Shown here: piece after piece, positions 3,658-5,741 of the stretch | Numbering within the stretch: the stretch's first letter is position 1 | Layout of the letters: each line of letters begins with the position of its first letter | Assembly: GCA_022730285.1 (NCBI GenBank) | Contig: DZCQ01000020.1 | Span: 26,154 to 31,894, forward strand | Direction: 5' to 3' | Origin: Flavobacterium psychrophilum | GTDB lineage: Bacteria; Bacteroidota; Bacteroidia; Flavobacteriales; Flavobacteriaceae | DNA length: 5,741 nt | Notes under the pieces: model-generated | Databases searched by the model: none | Told to the model about the DNA's origin: nothing | What the model saw: only the letters and a program-made list of their open reading frames with translations | Made by a program: the position numbers and the translations under genes

Positions 3658-5741
3658 TTATTGCTTTATTATTCTTTTGCTATATTCTTTTCCGTCAATC
3701 ACTACTTTAAGCATATAAATGCCTGATTGAAAATGATTTATATCTATATTTTGATTTTCAAAATTCTTAGAGACCGGAATAGATTTGTTATATAAATTTT
3801 GTCCTGAAAGGTTGTAAATAGTAATATCCATATCTCCTTTTAGAGAAGTATCAATATCTATATAAAAATTACCTGTTGTAGGATTTGGATAAATATTTAT
3901 ATCGTTTTCTAAGTATCCATTTGCTGTAAGTTGCATAGTATTTGCATCTGAACTGCTTTTAGTAGTTGCACTTGGCAGAGCAGATCTCCACACTCCACGA
4001 CCATAAGTTGATGCAGTAATTATGTTTCCTGTAACGTCCAAATCGGTAATTCTTACATTTGGAAGGTTAGCAGAATACATAGCCCATGTTTCAGTAGAAG
4101 ATCTTCTATATATTCCAGATGAGCAACCAATGTAATATGGGTTTCCTGGTTGCCCTGCTTGAAAAGCAACACAATTAATAGTAAAATAGTTTGCGCTTAA
4201 AGGTAATCCTGATTTTACAGAAGTAAAATTAGTTCCACCATCTGTAGAACTCAATATATCATTTGGTAAAGTTACTAAAACTGCATCTGGATTTCCTGGA
4301 TGTACTGCAATATCTGTAATGCTATTATTAAAATATTTCATGATAGTAACTGTAGCACCACCATCTAAACTTTTAAGTAATCTAGTATCAACGGCAAAAT
4401 ACATAATCTTGTTATTAGAATCTGCAATTCTAATTTTTGTTGGAGCACCACCTAATTGTGCTAAATATTCCCAACCATTTTCACGAGAATTAAGTCGCGT
4501 TAAAACAGGATATCCCATATAAACTCTTCCTGCATTGTTTATTGCCATTGGCATTACAAATTGCCCTACATACGAACTATTATTTGGTTTCTGAATCTGG
4601 GAGTAAGAACCTCCAGAATTAGTAGTTATTAAAGCTCCCATTCCTCCCTCTTGCGTTGTACAATAGGATTTTGCAGTATTAGTGGGGTGCATCAATGCAT
4701 CAGAACCATCTGCTCCAGTAAAGTTTTTCCAAACCCTGTCCGACAGAAATTTGTTTCCATTATCCTGCATAGCAGAACTTATTACATTTACACTAGATTT
4801 AGAAACAGAGAGATTATTATGTTGTCCTGCAATAATTCCTTTTGTCTTATCTAAAAAATTTGTACCATTATCTATCGAGGAATATATACCACCATCGGTA
4901 CAAGCAAAAAGAGTAGTCCCAAAAACTTGTAATTTATGTATATCCGCATGGGTATAAGCCTTTTTTTCTGCAGTTGTGCTACCGCTAATATTCCAATTAT
5001 TTAATCTTGATAAGCTAGCTCCTCCATTAGTAGATCTCCAGATATTTAAAACACCCGTCCAAATAGTCTCTGCATTTGTTGTAGATACTGCAATTGCTAA
5101 ATCGTACCATGCTTGGGTTGATTCAAACACATCTGTAGTATTATTTCTAAGTTCAAAATTAACCCCACTATTCACAGATCTATAAATACCATTATAAGTA
5201 TATCTTGCACCATAATTTGCAACCAGTAAATACACGTAATTGATATTGGCAGGAGTAACACCAATTACCATTCTACCTACTTTGTTACTTGATGGTAAAC
5301 CAGAAGTTATTACAGTAAAACTTGTTCCTCCGTTTGTAGATCTCACAAAACTATCATTAGCAATAAAATACAATGTGTCAGGTGTTTTAGGTTTTAGTTT
5401 AAAATCTCTAATATCTCCATTGTAAATTCTGGTAAATACAGCACCACTGTTTACGGTTTTGTATAATCCATGACTAGTTGCTAGCCATAAAATTTTAGAG
5501 TTTGTAGGGTGGAAACAAATTTCGGTCATATGCCCATAGGTTGTACCACCTAATGTAGAAATTAATGTCCAAGTTGCACCAGAATTTAAAGAACGCCACA
5601 CACCAACTCCGTATACATTTTGAGAATCTCTATCTCCTGTTGCAATGTAAATTGTTTTAGAATTTTGTGGATCTATAGCTACAGAACCTATTCCTAGTTG
5701 AGGCAATTTATCTGTTAATGGAATCCAGTTTGCTCCAGAAT
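3658..5741 (-). CDS. Secreted Asp-box (BNR/sortilin-like) propeller protein with T9SS sorting tail, 5' partial
   Basis: The reading frame stays open to the window edge, so only the last 693 residues are seen. The TTG at 5706 is an internal leucine codon, preceded in frame by SGANWIPLTDK. At least nine Asp-box-like turns of the pattern S-x-(D/N)-x-G-x-x-(W/F) recur, near residues 50, 95, 134, 188, 236, 288, 373, 457 and 498, for example SLNSGATW, STNGGTSF and STDGGTNF. They alternate with strands such as AVHPGNP and GIY(R/S)S, as in VPS10/sortilin-type beta-propellers. The propeller ends TASTYGRGVWRSALP. After a Ser/Thr-rich linker, residues 612-693 form a type A T9SS sorting domain: INIYPNPTTG, ITIYNLSGQ, FQSGIYMLKV, KRIIKQ. 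The protein is therefore exported by T9SS and probably anchored or released at the surface. Asp-boxes occur in glycosidases, peptidases and adhesins, and no catalytic site identifies an activity here. The 3' end shares the terminator with the lipoprotein gene. Confidence 0.93.
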   Translation of the reverse strand, partial: SGANWIPLTDKLPQLGIGSVAIDPQNSKTIYIATGDRDSQNVYGVGVWRSLNSGATWTLISTLGGTTYGHMTEICFHPTNSKILWLATSHGLYKTVNSGAVFTRIYNGDIRDFKLKPKTPDTLYFIANDSFVRSTNGGTSFTVITSGLPSSNKVGRMVIGVTPANINYVYLLVANYGARYTYNGIYRSVNSGVNFELRNNTTDVFESTQAWYDLAIAVSTTNAETIWTGVLNIWRSTNGGASLSRLNNWNISGSTTAEKKAYTHADIHKLQVFGTTLFACTDGGIYSSIDNGTNFLDKTKGIIAGQHNNLSVSKSSVNVISSAMQDNGNKFLSDRVWKNFTGADGSDALMHPTNTAKSYCTTQEGGMGALITTNSGGSYSQIQKPNNSSYVGQFVMPMAINNAGRVYMGYPVLTRLNSRENGWEYLAQLGGAPTKIRIADSNNKIMYFAVDTRLLKSLDGGATVTIMKYFNNSITDIAVHPGNPDAVLVTLPNDILSSTDGGTNFTSVKSGLPLSANYFTINCVAFQAGQPGNPYYIGCSSGIYRRSSTETWAMYSANLPNVRITDLDVTGNIITASTYGRGVWRSALPSATTKSSSDANTMQLTANGYLENDINIYPNPTTGNFYIDIDTSLKGDMDITIYNLSGQNLYNKSIPVSKNFENQNIDINHFQSGIYMLKVVIDGKEYSKRIIKQ

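Noticed and set aside
4319..5425. Five plus-strand open frames between 4319 and 5425
   Set aside because: They are antisense to the Asp-box protein, follow its repeat periodicity and have no domain signature. They are shadows of its coding sequence.
3658..5741. Recurring DNA motifs such as TAGATCTCCA as a CRISPR or regulatory repeat
   Set aside because: They are spaced irregularly and encode the repeated Asp-box residues (for example WRS followed by x-N-x-G), so protein repetition explains them.

Overview
The window is AT-rich with little Shine-Dalgarno signal. It carries several marks of the phylum Bacteroidota, most likely a flavobacterium or close relative: a secretion system type IX (T9SS) C-terminal sorting tail, promoter boxes of the TAnnTTTG type, a secreted protein starting with the VGIGTTNP motif, and a greA-HIT gene pair. 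No species is assigned.

Layout. 24-791 (+) is a complete TatD-family metal-dependent hydrolase, followed by a palindromic terminator. 959-1411 (+) is a small secreted protein with its own predicted promoter. 1412-2063 is an internally deleted IS4-type insertion sequence. It has 14-bp inverted repeats at both ends and a broken transposase missing its catalytic middle, and its left tip abuts the stop codon of the secreted-protein gene. 2107-3010 (-) is a probable two-gene operon, greA followed by a HIT-family nucleotide-binding protein. 3190-3609 (+) is a lipoprotein with a Rieske-like cysteine pattern that lacks both cluster-binding histidines. 3658-5741 (-) is the 3' part of a large secreted Asp-box (BNR/sortilin-like) propeller protein ending in a T9SS tail. 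Its start lies outside the window.

How the parts relate. TatD, GreA and HIT are housekeeping functions. The other three intact or partial genes make exported products: one cleaved by signal peptidase I, one lipoprotein, and one T9SS substrate whose own signal peptide is out of view. greA and the lipoprotein gene diverge from a 179-bp region that holds a TAnnTTTG box for each. A hairpin sits at the predicted 5' end of the greA transcript, and a perfect 10-bp inverted repeat overlaps the lipoprotein promoter. The lipoprotein and Asp-box genes converge on a shared hairpin terminator.

I see no defence system, CRISPR array, RNA gene or obvious new multi-gene system. The points most worth a second look are the histidine-less Rieske-like lipoprotein, the greA leader hairpin, the operator-like palindrome, and the IS remnant that keeps both ends.
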